From DUSC01 sp964371125 (lineage in GTDB: Bacteria > Pseudomonadota > Alphaproteobacteria > Rhizobiales > Rhizobiaceae): a stretch of DNA of 8,570 nt. The position numbers and the translations under genes were made by a program. The notes under the pieces are model-generated. The model did not search any database and had not been told where the DNA came from. It worked only from the letters and a program-made list of their open reading frames with translations. The stretch lies in the NCBI GenBank assembly GCA_964371125.1, contig CAYJMY010000202.1, forward strand, positions 1 through 8,570, in the 5' to 3' direction. Below, in pieces: positions 1 through 8,191 of this stretch; positions within the stretch are counted from its first letter, which is position 1, and every line of letters begins with the position of its first letter.

Positions 1-1994
1 TGCGTGTCGGGATCCGACTGCAGGATGTCCTCGCCCTGGATGTAGATGCCCTTGAACGTTCCCTCGACCGCCGCGTCGAGCATGTTGGGGATCCTGAGGC
101 CCGGCTCGTTGTCGAGTGCCACGCCCCACAGCTTCTCGAAGATGTCGCGTACCGCATCGGTCGCGACATGGCGGTAGCCGGGGAATTCGTGCGGGAACGA
201 GCCCATGTCGCACGAGCCCTGCACGTTGTTCTGGCCGCGCAGCGGGTTAACGCCGACGCCGCGCCGGCCGATGTTGCCGGTGGCCATGGCGAGGTTGGCG
301 ATCGCCATGACGGTCGTCGAGCCCTGGCTGTGCTCGGTGACGCCGAGGCCGTAGTAGATGGCGCCGTTGCCGCCGGTCGCGTAGAGCCGCGCCGCGCCGC
401 GGATCGTCTCGGCGGGAACGCCGGAGATCTTCTCCACCGCCTCGGGGCTGTGCTGCGGCTCGGCGACGAAGGCGGCCCAGTCCTCGAACTCCGACCAGTC
501 GCAGCGCTCGCGGATGAAGGCCTCGTCGAACAGGCCCTCGGTGACGATGACGTGCGCCAGCGCGGTGACCACGGCGACGTTTGTGCCGGGCTTCAGCGCC
601 AGATGGTAGTCGGCCTTGGCGTGTACCGACGTCACCGTCTCCGTGCGCCGCGGGTCGAGCACGATCAGCTTGGCGCCCTGGCGGATGCGCTTCTTCATGC
701 GCGAGGCGAACACCGGATGCGCCGCCGAAGGATTGGCGCCGATCACGACGATGACGTCCGAATCCTCGACCGAATCGAAGTCCTGCGTGCCGGCCGAGGT
801 GCCGTAGGTCTGGCCGAGGCCGTAGCCGGTCGGCGAGTGGCAGACGCGGGCGCAGGTGTCGACGTTGTTGTTGCCGAAGCCCTGGCGGATCAGCTTCTGC
901 ACGAGGTAGGTCTCCTCGTTGGTGCAGCGCGACGAGGTGATGCCGCCGATCGAGCCCTTGCCGTACTGGTACTGGATGCGGCGGAACTCCTTCGCCACGT
1001 GGGCGAACGCCTCGTCCCAGGTCACCTCGCGCCACGGGTCCGAGATTTTCTCGCGCACCATCGGGTTGAGGATGCGCTCCTTGTGCGTGGCGTAGCCGTA
1101 GGCGAAGCGGCCCTTGACGCAGGAGTGGCCGCGATTGGCCTTGCCGTCCTTCCACGGCACCATGCGCACCAGCTCGTCGCCGCGCATCTCTGCCTTGAAC
1201 GAGCAGCCGACGCCGCAATAGGCGCAGGTCGTCACCACCGAATGCTCCGGCTGGCCGATCTGGATCACGCTCTTCTCGGTCAGGGTGGCCGTCGGGCAGG
1301 CCTGCACGCAGGCGCCGCAGGAAACGCATTCCGAATCGAGGAACAGCTGGTGCATGCCGGGCGACACGCGGCTGTCGAAGCCGCGGCCCTCGATGGTCAG
1401 CGCGAACGTGCCCTGCACCTCCTCGCAGGCCCGCACGCAGCGCGAGCAGACGATGCATTTCGACGGGTCGTAGGTGAAGTAGGGGTTGGACTCGTCCTTC
1501 GCCATCCAGCGGAAGTTCTCCGCCCCGTCGGCGCGGTTCTTGGCGAAGACGTGGTTGTCGCCGTCATAGCCGTAGCGCACGTCGCGCAGGCCGACCGCGC
1601 CGGCCATGTCCTGCAACTCGCAGTCGCCGTTGGCCGCACAGGTCAGGCAGTCGAGCGGATGGTCGGAAATGTAGAGCTCCATGACGCCGCGGCGGATATC
1701 CTTCAGCCGGTCCGTCTGCGTCCTCACCACCATTCCCGGCGCCACCGGCGTCGTGCAGGATGACGGCGTGCCCGGCCGGCCCTGGATCTCCACCAGGCAG
1801 AGCCGGCAGGAGCCGAAGGCGTCGACCATGTCGGTGGCGCAGAGCTTCGGGATCTGGATGCCCGCCTCCATCGAGGCGCGCATGATCGAGGTGCACTCAG
1901 GCACCGTGACGGTGAAGCCGTCGACGGTCAGCGTCACCTGCTTCTCGGCCTTGGACGCCGGGGTGCCGTAGTCGATTTCGTGCATGAGACCCAT
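1..1994 (-). CDS. fdsA: NAD-dependent formate dehydrogenase alpha subunit FdsA (3' end cut by window edge)
   Basis: Catalytic subunit of the cytosolic Mo-bisMGD formate dehydrogenase, which oxidises formate to CO2. I translated 664 codons; the family is about 950 residues, so roughly 290 are missing beyond position 1. Visible in order: a [2Fe-2S] ferredoxin domain (C52, C63, C66, C80); a His-ligated [4Fe-4S] site (H112, C116, C119, C125); two ferredoxin-type [4Fe-4S] sites (C180/183/186/190 and C223/226/229/233); then the molybdopterin domain with its own cluster (motif CAYCGVGC, C257/260/264, and C292). The Mo ligand is Cys385 in RVCHSPTGYG, followed by His386, and Arg586 lies in NPLRGQNN. 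These match the Rhodobacter capsulatus FdsA active-site residues C386, H387 and R587 with a one-residue offset. It uses Cys, not selenocysteine. The start at 1994 has an AGGAA ribosome site overlapping the upstream stop codon; an in-frame ATG at 1985 is an alternative. It is the last visible gene of the fds operon. Confidence 0.96.
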   Translation of the reverse strand, partial: MGLMHEIDYGTPASKAEKQVTLTVDGFTVTVPECTSIMRASMEAGIQIPKLCATDMVDAFGSCRLCLVEIQGRPGTPSSCTTPVAPGMVVRTQTDRLKDIRRGVMELYISDHPLDCLTCAANGDCELQDMAGAVGLRDVRYGYDGDNHVFAKNRADGAENFRWMAKDESNPYFTYDPSKCIVCSRCVRACEEVQGTFALTIEGRGFDSRVSPGMHQLFLDSECVSCGACVQACPTATLTEKSVIQIGQPEHSVVTTCAYCGVGCSFKAEMRGDELVRMVPWKDGKANRGHSCVKGRFAYGYATHKERILNPMVREKISDPWREVTWDEAFAHVAKEFRRIQYQYGKGSIGGITSSRCTNEETYLVQKLIRQGFGNNNVDTCARVCHSPTGYGLGQTYGTSAGTQDFDSVEDSDVIVVIGANPSAAHPVFASRMKKRIRQGAKLIVLDPRRTETVTSVHAKADYHLALKPGTNVAVVTALAHVIVTEGLFDEAFIRERCDWSEFEDWAAFVAEPQHSPEAVEKISGVPAETIRGAARLYATGGNGAIYYGLGVTEHSQGSTTVMAIANLAMATGNIGRRGVGVNPLRGQNNVQGSCDMGSFPHEFPGYRHVATDAVRDIFEKLWGVALDNEPGLRIPNMLDAAVEGTFKGIYIQGEDILQSDPDT

Positions 1995-2000
1995 GGGATT

Positions 2001-2006
2001 GTTCCT
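2001..2006 (-). promoter_or_regulatory. Ribosome binding site of fdsA
   Basis: On the minus strand AGGAAC lies 6 nt before the ATG at 1994. Its AGG shares bases with the TAG stop of the upstream DUF4287 gene (2005-2007). Ribosomes finishing the small gene would be placed to start fdsA. The coupling is inferred from spacing. Confidence 0.6.
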
Positions 2007-2216
2007 AGCGGTCCTGTTTCTCTGCGAGCGTGTGCGCCACCAGCGCGTTGGCGTGGCCGTGGCCGAGCCCGTGCTCGGCCTTCAGCCAGTTGACGATTTC
2101 CATGTGCCTGCTGCCCGACCGGCTGCGGATCAGCGACTTCCAGTGCTCGATCGGCTTGCCGTAGGTCTTCTCGATCGACGGGAAGTAGGACGCCGGGCCT
2201 TTCACTTTTTCGGTCA

Positions 2217-2217
<1 letters not shown>
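2005..2217 (-). CDS. DUF4287 small protein inside the fds operon
   Basis: A 70-residue protein beginning MTEKVKGPASYFPSIEKTYG, with the family-like segments HWKSLI (25-30), MEIVNWLKAEHGLGHGHANA (39-58) and ALVAHTL. I recognise this as the DUF4287 family; its biochemical role is unknown. It has no cysteine, signal peptide or membrane segment, so it is probably cytosolic and is not an Fe-S protein. Its ATG overlaps the fdsB stop by one base (TGATG), and fdsA starts 10 nt after its stop, so it should be co-translated with both. It does not look like FdsD or FdsC, the usual accessory genes, which normally follow fdsA. A role in assembly or stability of the dehydrogenase is possible but is inferred from position alone; it could also be an unrelated passenger gene. 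Confidence 0.88.
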
Positions 2218-3769
<1,552 letters not shown>

Positions 3770-3773
<4 letters not shown>

Positions 3774-4249
3774 GCCCGCACCTCCGCGGCGATCGCTTCG
3801 AGCGCCTCGTCGTCCAGCCGGCCGACGGGCTGGCCGTCGACCAGCGCCGCCGGCGCGCAGGCGCACAGGCCGAGGCAGTAGACCGGATCCAGCGTCACCG
3901 AGCCGTCCGTCGCTGTCTCGTGGAAGCCGATGCCGAGCAGTCCTTGCAGGCGCGCGGCAATGGCGTCGCCGCCCATGGACTGGCAGGCCTCGGCGCGGCA
4001 CAGCTTAATGACGTGCCGGCCGGCGGGTTCCTTGCGGAAGTCGTGGTAGAAGCTGACGACGCCGTGGACCTCGGCGTTCGACAGGTTGAGCGCCTCGGCA
4101 ATCACCGGCAGCGCCTCCTGCGGCACGCAGCCGAACTCGTCCTGCAGCCCGTGCAGTATGGGCAGCAGCGGCCCTTCGAGATTGCGCATCTCGGCGATGA
4201 CCGAGACCGTGCGCTGGGCGATGTCGGTACTTGCAGGCTGCATCGTCAT
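3770..4249 (-). CDS. fdsG: NAD-dependent formate dehydrogenase gamma subunit FdsG (NuoE-like)
   Basis: A 159-residue [2Fe-2S] subunit homologous to complex I NuoE, forming the diaphorase half of the enzyme with FdsB. The N-terminal helical part holds the family pattern LLPILHGLQDEFGCVP (28-43) and VHGVVSFYHDF (61-71). The thioredoxin-like domain carries the cluster ligands C84 and C89 (LCRAEACQ) and C125 and C129 (YCLGLCACAP). The start at 4249 is preferred over an in-frame ATG at 4288 because a GGAGG ribosome site sits 7 nt upstream of it; the longer version would add 13 residues (MALAEAPFQGGRC) containing that site. It is the first gene of the operon and its stop overlaps the fdsB start (ATGA). 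The upstream region holds a LysR-type operator and a candidate promoter. Confidence 0.95.
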
Positions 4250-4256
4250 GCAGCGC

Positions 4257-4261
4257 CCTCC
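4257..4261 (-). promoter_or_regulatory. Ribosome binding site that fixes the fdsG start
   Basis: GGAGG on the minus strand, inside GGGAGGG, is 7 nt before the ATG at 4249. It supports the 159-residue FdsG over the longer reading from 4288. Confidence 0.7.
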
Positions 4262-4297
4262 CTGGAACGGCGCTTCCGCGAGCGCCACTGTGCCGGT

Positions 4298-4326
4298 AGA
4301 ATCCTGAGAATACCCGAAAAAATCAA
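4298..4326 (-). promoter_or_regulatory. Candidate promoter of the fds operon
   Basis: On the minus strand TTGATT (4326-4321) is followed after 17 bases by GATTCT (4303-4298), giving a weak sigma-70-like pair. Transcription would start near 4291, about 40 nt before fdsG. A second possible -10, TATTCT (4312-4307), has no good partner. A weak promoter fits a gene that needs an activator, and a perfect palindrome sits just upstream where a LysR protein would bind. This is a pattern judgement only. Confidence 0.4.
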
Positions 4327-4341
4327 TAAAGACGTCCCGTT

Positions 4342-4366
4342 GTTCGATAGAAGTTTTCTATCGAAC
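4342..4366. promoter_or_regulatory. Perfect inverted repeat, likely LysR-type operator of fds
   Basis: Arms GTTCGATAGAA (4342-4352) and TTCTATCGAAC (4356-4366) are perfect 11-bp reverse complements around a 3-base centre. The core is ATAG-N7-CTAT and contains the LysR-family T-N11-A pattern (T4348 to A4360). The centre (4354) is about 63 bp upstream of the predicted fdsG transcription start, close to the usual -65 LysR recognition site. A copy of the half-site TTCTATC recurs at 4381-4387. It could alternatively fold as a hairpin after the lysR stop (4388), but no U-run follows, so an intrinsic terminator is less likely. Confidence 0.65.
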
Positions 4367-4387
4367 CGCCTTCTCCGGTCTTCTATC

Positions 4388-5287
4388 TCAGCTCCGCTGG
4401 GCGAAATCGTGCGCCAGCGCCATCGCCTCGTCCAATAGCGCCGAGACCAGCGGCGTGCGCGGCTCGCGCGGCGCCGCAACCAGCCCGACCACGTGGCTGG
4501 CGTCGGGCTCGACGATGGGGATGGCGCGGATCGGCTCGGCGAAACCGAACGTCTCGGCGAGGTTGAGCGGCATGATCGACGACCATTTGCCCGTGCGGAT
4601 GTGCGAGAAGAGCACGATCATCGAGTTGGATTCCAGCGTCGGCCGCACCTGTACGCCGGCCTCGGCGAGGTGCTGGTCGATGATGCGCCGGTTCTGCATG
4701 TCGGGCGTCAGCAGGCAGAGCGGCAGGCGGCTGACCTCAGCCCACGTCACCGAAGTGCGGTCGGCGAGCGGATTCCCTGCTGCTGTGATCAGCTGGTAGC
4801 GCTCCGCATAGAGCGGCACCGAGACGACGCGCCCCAGCGGTTCGTTGTCGAGATAGGTGATGCCGGCGTCGATATCGAGATTGCCGAGCAGCGACAGCAC
4901 CTCGATCGAGGTGCGCGACAGCACCGAGAACGTCACACCGGGGTGTTTCTCCCGGAACGGCGTCGTCAGCCGCGCCACCATGACCAGTGCGGTCGGGATC
5001 GCGGCGATGCGGATCCGACCCGACAGGCCGCGCTTTGCCGCGCGCATCTCCTCGCGCATGGCGCGCGTGTCGCCGACGATGCGCCGCGCCCAGCCGAGCA
5101 CCTGCTCGCCCTCCGGCGTCAGGCTTTGGAAGCGGGAGCCTCGTTGCACCAGCATCACGCCGAGCTGGTCCTCGAGCTGCTTGATGCCGGCCGAGAGCGT
5201 CGGCTGGGTGATGCCGAGCGCCTCGGCGGCGCGGCCGAAATGGCGGGCCTTGGCCAGCGCGATGAAGTATTCGAGCTTGTCGATCAT
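4388..5287 (-). CDS. LysR-family transcriptional regulator upstream of fds (possible FdsR)
   Basis: A 299-residue LysR-type regulator. The N-terminal winged helix-turn-helix spans about residues 1-62, with the recognition region GRAAEALGITQPTLSAGIKQ (18-37) and the wing ending in LTPEGEQVL. A linker helix follows, then a periplasmic-binding-protein-like effector domain from about residue 90 (RIRIAAIPTA) to the end. The start at 5287 gives the standard LysR opening (MIDKLEYFIALAKARHFG); an in-frame ATG at 5455 would add 56 residues reading back over the cupin gene and is rejected. The ribosome site is weak. It lies directly upstream of fdsG in the same direction, 138 bases away, with a LysR-type palindrome between, so it likely controls the fds operon, as the LysR protein FdsR does in Cupriavidus. 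The effector is unknown; formate is a reasonable guess. Confidence 0.9.
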   Translation of the reverse strand: MIDKLEYFIALAKARHFGRAAEALGITQPTLSAGIKQLEDQLGVMLVQRGSRFQSLTPEGEQVLGWARRIVGDTRAMREEMRAAKRGLSGRIRIAAIPTALVMVARLTTPFREKHPGVTFSVLSRTSIEVLSLLGNLDIDAGITYLDNEPLGRVVSVPLYAERYQLITAAGNPLADRTSVTWAEVSRLPLCLLTPDMQNRRIIDQHLAEAGVQVRPTLESNSMIVLFSHIRTGKWSSIMPLNLAETFGFAEPIRAIPIVEPDASHVVGLVAAPREPRTPLVSALLDEAMALAHDFAQRS

Positions 5288-5381
5288 TCGCCCGAGACTA
5301 CTGTCCAGCGCCGGCAGACGCCAGCGCGCATTGGACGTAGATGCCGCGCCAGGCCCCAGGTTCTGCGCGGCGGGGCGCCAA

Positions 5382-5789
5382 TCAGACCGGATCGGCGAAT
5401 GGCGTGTCGGGATCGCAGACGTAGAAGATCGCCATCGACGTCGGCTGTTCGGCATCGCGGTTTCGTCCAGTCATGCGCACGCCGGCCGGCTCCACGAACG
5501 CCTCGCCGGCGCGGATCGTCACCGGCGGCCGGTCGTCGAGCTCCAGCGTGAAGGCGCCCGTCAGAATGTACACGGTGACCGGAAACCGATGAGAGTGGTA
5601 GGGCGTTCGGTCGCCCGGATCGAGCGTGGCGAACAGCACGCGGACTTCCTGCTCGCTTCCGGTCGGCATGCCGGCGACCGTTTCGCGAAACAGCGGCGTC
5701 AGCTTTGCCGCGCCGGTCTTCCGGGCGCTCGTCGTGACGCCGATGGCAAGTCCGGCGATCGCGGCCCGCGCATCAATTGTCTTTTCCAT
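5382..5789 (-). CDS. Small single-domain cupin protein
   Basis: A 135-residue protein whose residues 47-125 form a cupin beta-barrel. Cupin motif 1 is recognisable in GDRTPYHSH (59-67) running to LTG (76-78), and motif 2 in GEAFVEPAGVRMTGRN (95-110). Of the four usual metal ligands, H65 and H67 are present, but the Glu position is Val71 and the motif 2 His is Met106, so metal binding may be altered or lost. The N-terminus has only a short hydrophobic patch (AAIAGLAIGV) and is not a convincing signal peptide. The start at 5789 is set by AAGGAG 7 nt upstream; an in-frame ATG at 5897 overlaps the divergent regulator and is rejected. The gene is divergent from the second LysR gene, which suggests that regulator controls it. 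The substrate is unknown. Confidence 0.85.
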   Translation of the reverse strand: MEKTIDARAAIAGLAIGVTTSARKTGAAKLTPLFRETVAGMPTGSEQEVRVLFATLDPGDRTPYHSHRFPVTVYILTGAFTLELDDRPPVTIRAGEAFVEPAGVRMTGRNRDAEQPTSMAIFYVCDPDTPFADPV

Positions 5790-5796
5790 CGTCGTT

Positions 5797-5802
5797 CTCC
5801 TT
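5797..5802 (-). promoter_or_regulatory. Ribosome binding site of the cupin gene
   Basis: AAGGAG on the minus strand ends 7 nt before the ATG at 5789. It is the best ribosome site in the window and decides the start over the upstream in-frame ATG at 5897. Confidence 0.75.
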
Positions 5803-5830
5803 GCTGGCGTTTTCGAACCGGAATGTATCC

Positions 5831-5868
5831 GCGTCCCCCGGACGCCGGCAGCCGCGAGGTTGCGCAAC
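5831..5868. promoter_or_regulatory. Two inverted repeats in the divergent cupin/lysR promoter region
   Basis: The 106-base gap between the cupin and second LysR genes holds GCGTCC-CCC-GGACGC (5831-5845), with perfect 6-bp arms, and the perfect 10-bp palindrome GTTGCGCAAC (5859-5868). Divergent LysR/target pairs usually share an operator in such a gap, so either could be the binding site. Neither shows a symmetric T-N11-A. On the minus strand TACATT (about 5824-5829) could be a -10 for the cupin gene, but I see no good -35. Confidence 0.35.
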
Positions 5869-5895
5869 GGACGCGCAGAAGCGCATAACTCGCGC

Positions 5896-6789
5896 ATGTT
5901 CGAATGGAGTGACCTACGCTACTTCCTCGCAGTGGCCCGGCACGGCAGCACGCTCTCCGCGAGCCGGGCGCTCGGCGTCAACCAGTCCACCGTTCAGCGG
6001 CGACTGGGCGCCCTTGAGCGCGCGCTCGGACGGGACCTCGTGCACCGCCACCAGGCGGGCTACCGCCTCACCGAACTCGGCGAGGCGCTGCGGCCCTATG
6101 CGGCCCAGGTGGAGGCTTCCGTCGAAGCCTTCGATCGCCAGGCAAGAGCGTCCGGCGACGGGCTCGTCGGGGTCATACGGCTAACCTGCCCGGAACCGAT
6201 CGTGGCGCGCATCACGGCGTCGCCGCTGCTCGACCTGTTCGGCGAACGCTACCCGGGCCTGCGCGTCGAATTCGTCATGAGCGACCGCTATCTGGATGTC
6301 GCGCGCGGCGATGCCGACGTCGCGCTGCGCTCGGGCGAGCCACACGACGAGACCCTGATGGGCCGCAAGATCGCGGATTCCATATGGGCAGTCTACGCCA
6401 GCGCCAGCTATGTCCAGCGGCGCGGGCGTCCCGAGAGCATCGCCGATCTCGACCGGTTCGAGATCATCGGTTTCGAGGGCATCATGACGGGGCACCGTGC
6501 GGCGAAATGGCTGGCGGCCGTGGCGCCGAACGCAACGGTCGCCGCGCGCAACGGCAGCGTGCTGGGCGTGATGCTGGCGGTGAAGTCCGGCGTCGGCGTC
6601 GCACCTCTGCCGACGACCATCGCCGATGCGGAGGTCGGCCTCGTCCAGGTACTGCCGCCCGTTCCGGAATTGTCGCGGGGTTGGTACCTGCTGACCCATC
6701 CCGACCTGCGCCGGACGCCACGTATTGCCGCCTTCTTTGATTTCGTCGTGGAGAACCTCGACGTGGTTCGGCCGATCCTGATGGGCTAG
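5896..6789 (+). CDS. LysR-family transcriptional regulator, divergent from the cupin gene
   Basis: A 297-residue LysR-type regulator. The helix-turn-helix domain lies at residues 1-62: WSDLRYFLAVARHGS (4-18), ALGVNQSTVQRRLGALERAL (25-44), and the wing GYRLTELGEAL. The effector-binding domain runs from about residue 90 (LVGVIRLTCPEP) to the end. The ATG at 5896 gives the standard family start; the longer in-frame reading from 5626 runs back over the cupin gene and is rejected. No clear Shine-Dalgarno precedes 5896. Divergence from the cupin gene suggests that gene as its target. The FAD oxidoreductase that follows in the same direction, 41 bases later, could be co-transcribed. The effector cannot be told from sequence. 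It is a different subgroup from the fds-linked LysR protein. Confidence 0.9.
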   Translation: MFEWSDLRYFLAVARHGSTLSASRALGVNQSTVQRRLGALERALGRDLVHRHQAGYRLTELGEALRPYAAQVEASVEAFDRQARASGDGLVGVIRLTCPEPIVARITASPLLDLFGERYPGLRVEFVMSDRYLDVARGDADVALRSGEPHDETLMGRKIADSIWAVYASASYVQRRGRPESIADLDRFEIIGFEGIMTGHRAAKWLAAVAPNATVAARNGSVLGVMLAVKSGVGVAPLPTTIADAEVGLVQVLPPVPELSRGWYLLTHPDLRRTPRIAAFFDFVVENLDVVRPILMG

Positions 6790-6830
6790 AGCTGCAATCG
6801 CTGGGCATCCCGCCGCGAGGCGTTGGCGGA

Positions 6831-7952
6831 ATGCCGTTTCCATCCTATTCAGTGGGCGCGAAAACGGCACGGGGCACAAAGGTGGGAAAACACATCGTCG
6901 TCGTCGGCGCGGGCATCATCGGCGCCTCGATCGCCTGGCACCTGGTGCGCGGCGGAGCGCGCGTCACCGTCGTTGCGGCGGGCGGGGCGGGCGGCGTCGC
7001 CACGCCGGCCACCTTCGCCTGGATCAACGCCAGCTGGGGCAATCCCGCGCCTTACTTCCGCCTGCGCTCGCGCTCGATGCGGGAATGGTCGCGGCTCGCC
7101 GCCGAACTGCCGTCGGTCGGCCTGTCTTGGTGCGGCGGGCTCTGCTGGGACATGTCGCGCGCCGACCTCGAAGCCTACGCCGCGCAGCATGCCGGCTGGG
7201 GCTACGACATCCGCCTGGTCGACGGCGCTGACGCGCTGCGCATCGAGCCCGCCCTTGCCGAGCCGCCGGCGCTCGCCGCATATGCCGCGGGCGAGGGCGT
7301 CGTCGAGCCTGGCGCCGCGGTGACGGCGCTGTTGGGCGATGCGGTCGCCCGCGGTGCCGTGCTGCGCACGGGAGTGACGGTTCGCCGGCTCGCGGTCGCC
7401 GGCGGACGCGTCACCGGTATCGAGACCGACGAAGGCACGATCGCCGCCGACGAGGTGGTGCTCGCCGCCGGCATCGCCGTGCCCGCGCTTGCAGCCACCG
7501 CCGGCGTCGAAGTGGCGATGACGACGCCGCCCGGCCTGCTCGTCCATTCCAAGCCTCACCCGAAGCTGTTGAACGGTCTCGTGCTCGCCGAGGCGGCGCA
7601 TCTGCGCCAGACCGCCGACGGACGCATCGTCGCCGGCGCCGACTTCACCGGCGCCGATCCCGGAAACGACCCGACGGCGACCGCGCGCGCTCTCTTCGTC
7701 CGGGCGAAGGCGATGCTGAAGGGTTCCGAACGCCTGGAGTTCGAAGCTTTCACCGTGGGCCTGCGTCCAACTCCCTTCGACGGCTTCCCGATCGTCGGCC
7801 GGCCCCAGCATTTCCAAGGCCTCTACCTCGCTGTCATGCATTCCGGCGTGACGTTGGCACCCGCTGTCGGCGTTTTTGCATCGCAGGAGATCCTGACCGG
7901 CCGCCGCGACCCGCTGATCGAGCCCTACAAGCACGGCCGCGCAAGTCTTTGA
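6831..7952 (+). CDS. FAD-dependent oxidoreductase, DAO family (DadA/glycine oxidase-like)
   Basis: A 373-residue protein of the D-amino-acid-oxidase fold, which oxidises amines or amino acids using FAD. An N-terminal Rossmann motif is present, GAGIIGASIAWHLVRGG (G26, G28, G31), then the subgroup-like FAWINASWGNP segment (about 63-73). Near the C-terminus is the FAD-site segment GLRPTPFDGFPIVGRP. The acidic residue that normally ends the second strand and binds the FAD ribose is missing: the sequence reads VTVVAAGG with Ala49, where relatives have Glu. The start is uncertain. ATG 6831 has a poor ribosome site and adds 17 unconserved-looking residues, whereas GTG 6882 yields VGKHIVVVGAGIIG, closer to the usual family start, after a GGGG stretch. 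It follows the second LysR gene by 41 bases and may be co-transcribed. The substrate is unknown. Confidence 0.88.
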   Translation: MPFPSYSVGAKTARGTKVGKHIVVVGAGIIGASIAWHLVRGGARVTVVAAGGAGGVATPATFAWINASWGNPAPYFRLRSRSMREWSRLAAELPSVGLSWCGGLCWDMSRADLEAYAAQHAGWGYDIRLVDGADALRIEPALAEPPALAAYAAGEGVVEPGAAVTALLGDAVARGAVLRTGVTVRRLAVAGGRVTGIETDEGTIAADEVVLAAGIAVPALAATAGVEVAMTTPPGLLVHSKPHPKLLNGLVLAEAAHLRQTADGRIVAGADFTGADPGNDPTATARALFVRAKAMLKGSERLEFEAFTVGLRPTPFDGFPIVGRPQHFQGLYLAVMHSGVTLAPAVGVFASQEILTGRRDPLIEPYKHGRASL

Positions 7953-8142
7953 GCTGCTTTCGCCCCGAGCCTTCGCCGTCGTCGACGGTTGAGCCATGCG
8001 TTCCGGCGATGGCTCCAGGCCCGCGCACCGCGTCCGCGTGTGAGCGGGATCGAGGCACGCGCCGCTTCCCGCCGAATTTCCCTGACCCGTCAGTCACTTG
8101 CCTTGCGTCGTCCGCTGGCGTCGCAATGTCGCTTCCGTAACG

Positions 8143-8169
8143 CTTGGTTCTTTGGGATATCTCTATTAT
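8143..8169 (+). promoter_or_regulatory. Candidate promoter of mrp
   Basis: TATTAT (8164-8169) is a good -10 in a locally AT-rich patch, and CTTGGT (8143-8148) resembles the alphaproteobacterial -35 CTTGAC. Their 15-base spacing is short, which lowers confidence. The mrp start is 31 bases downstream of the -10. Confidence 0.35.
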
Positions 8170-8186
8170 CTCAATGCCCGAAACCC

Positions 8187-8191
8187 AGGGA
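8187..8191 (+). promoter_or_regulatory. Ribosome binding site of mrp
   Basis: AGGGA lies 8 nt before the ATG at 8200 and supports that start. Confidence 0.55.

Noticed and set aside
840..842. Possible selenocysteine at the FdsA active site
   Set aside because: The codon is TGC (Cys) on the minus strand, the normal residue in the NAD-dependent Fds family.
247..1458. 403-codon minus-strand frame inside fdsA
   Set aside because: Out-of-frame shadow of fdsA; the true fdsA frame is open through this whole region.
168..1763. Long plus-strand reading frame (531 codons) opposite fdsA
   Set aside because: It is a GC-rich antisense shadow of fdsA; the protein is Ala/Arg/His-rich with no family features, and the minus strand encodes a fully motif-bearing enzyme.
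4280..4300. Sigma-54 promoter upstream of fdsG
   Set aside because: A GGCAC...GC pattern exists on the minus strand, but the spacing between the GG and GC elements is one base short and the second element lacks the TTGC core.
4342..4366. Intrinsic terminator of lysR
   Set aside because: The perfect stem could form a hairpin, but it is AT-rich with no following U-run, and its T-N11-A core and position fit an operator better.
7949..8140. 63-codon plus-strand small gene in the intergenic region
   Set aside because: It overlaps the oxidoreductase stop, has no ribosome site and encodes a Pro/Ser/Arg-rich sequence with no recognisable features.
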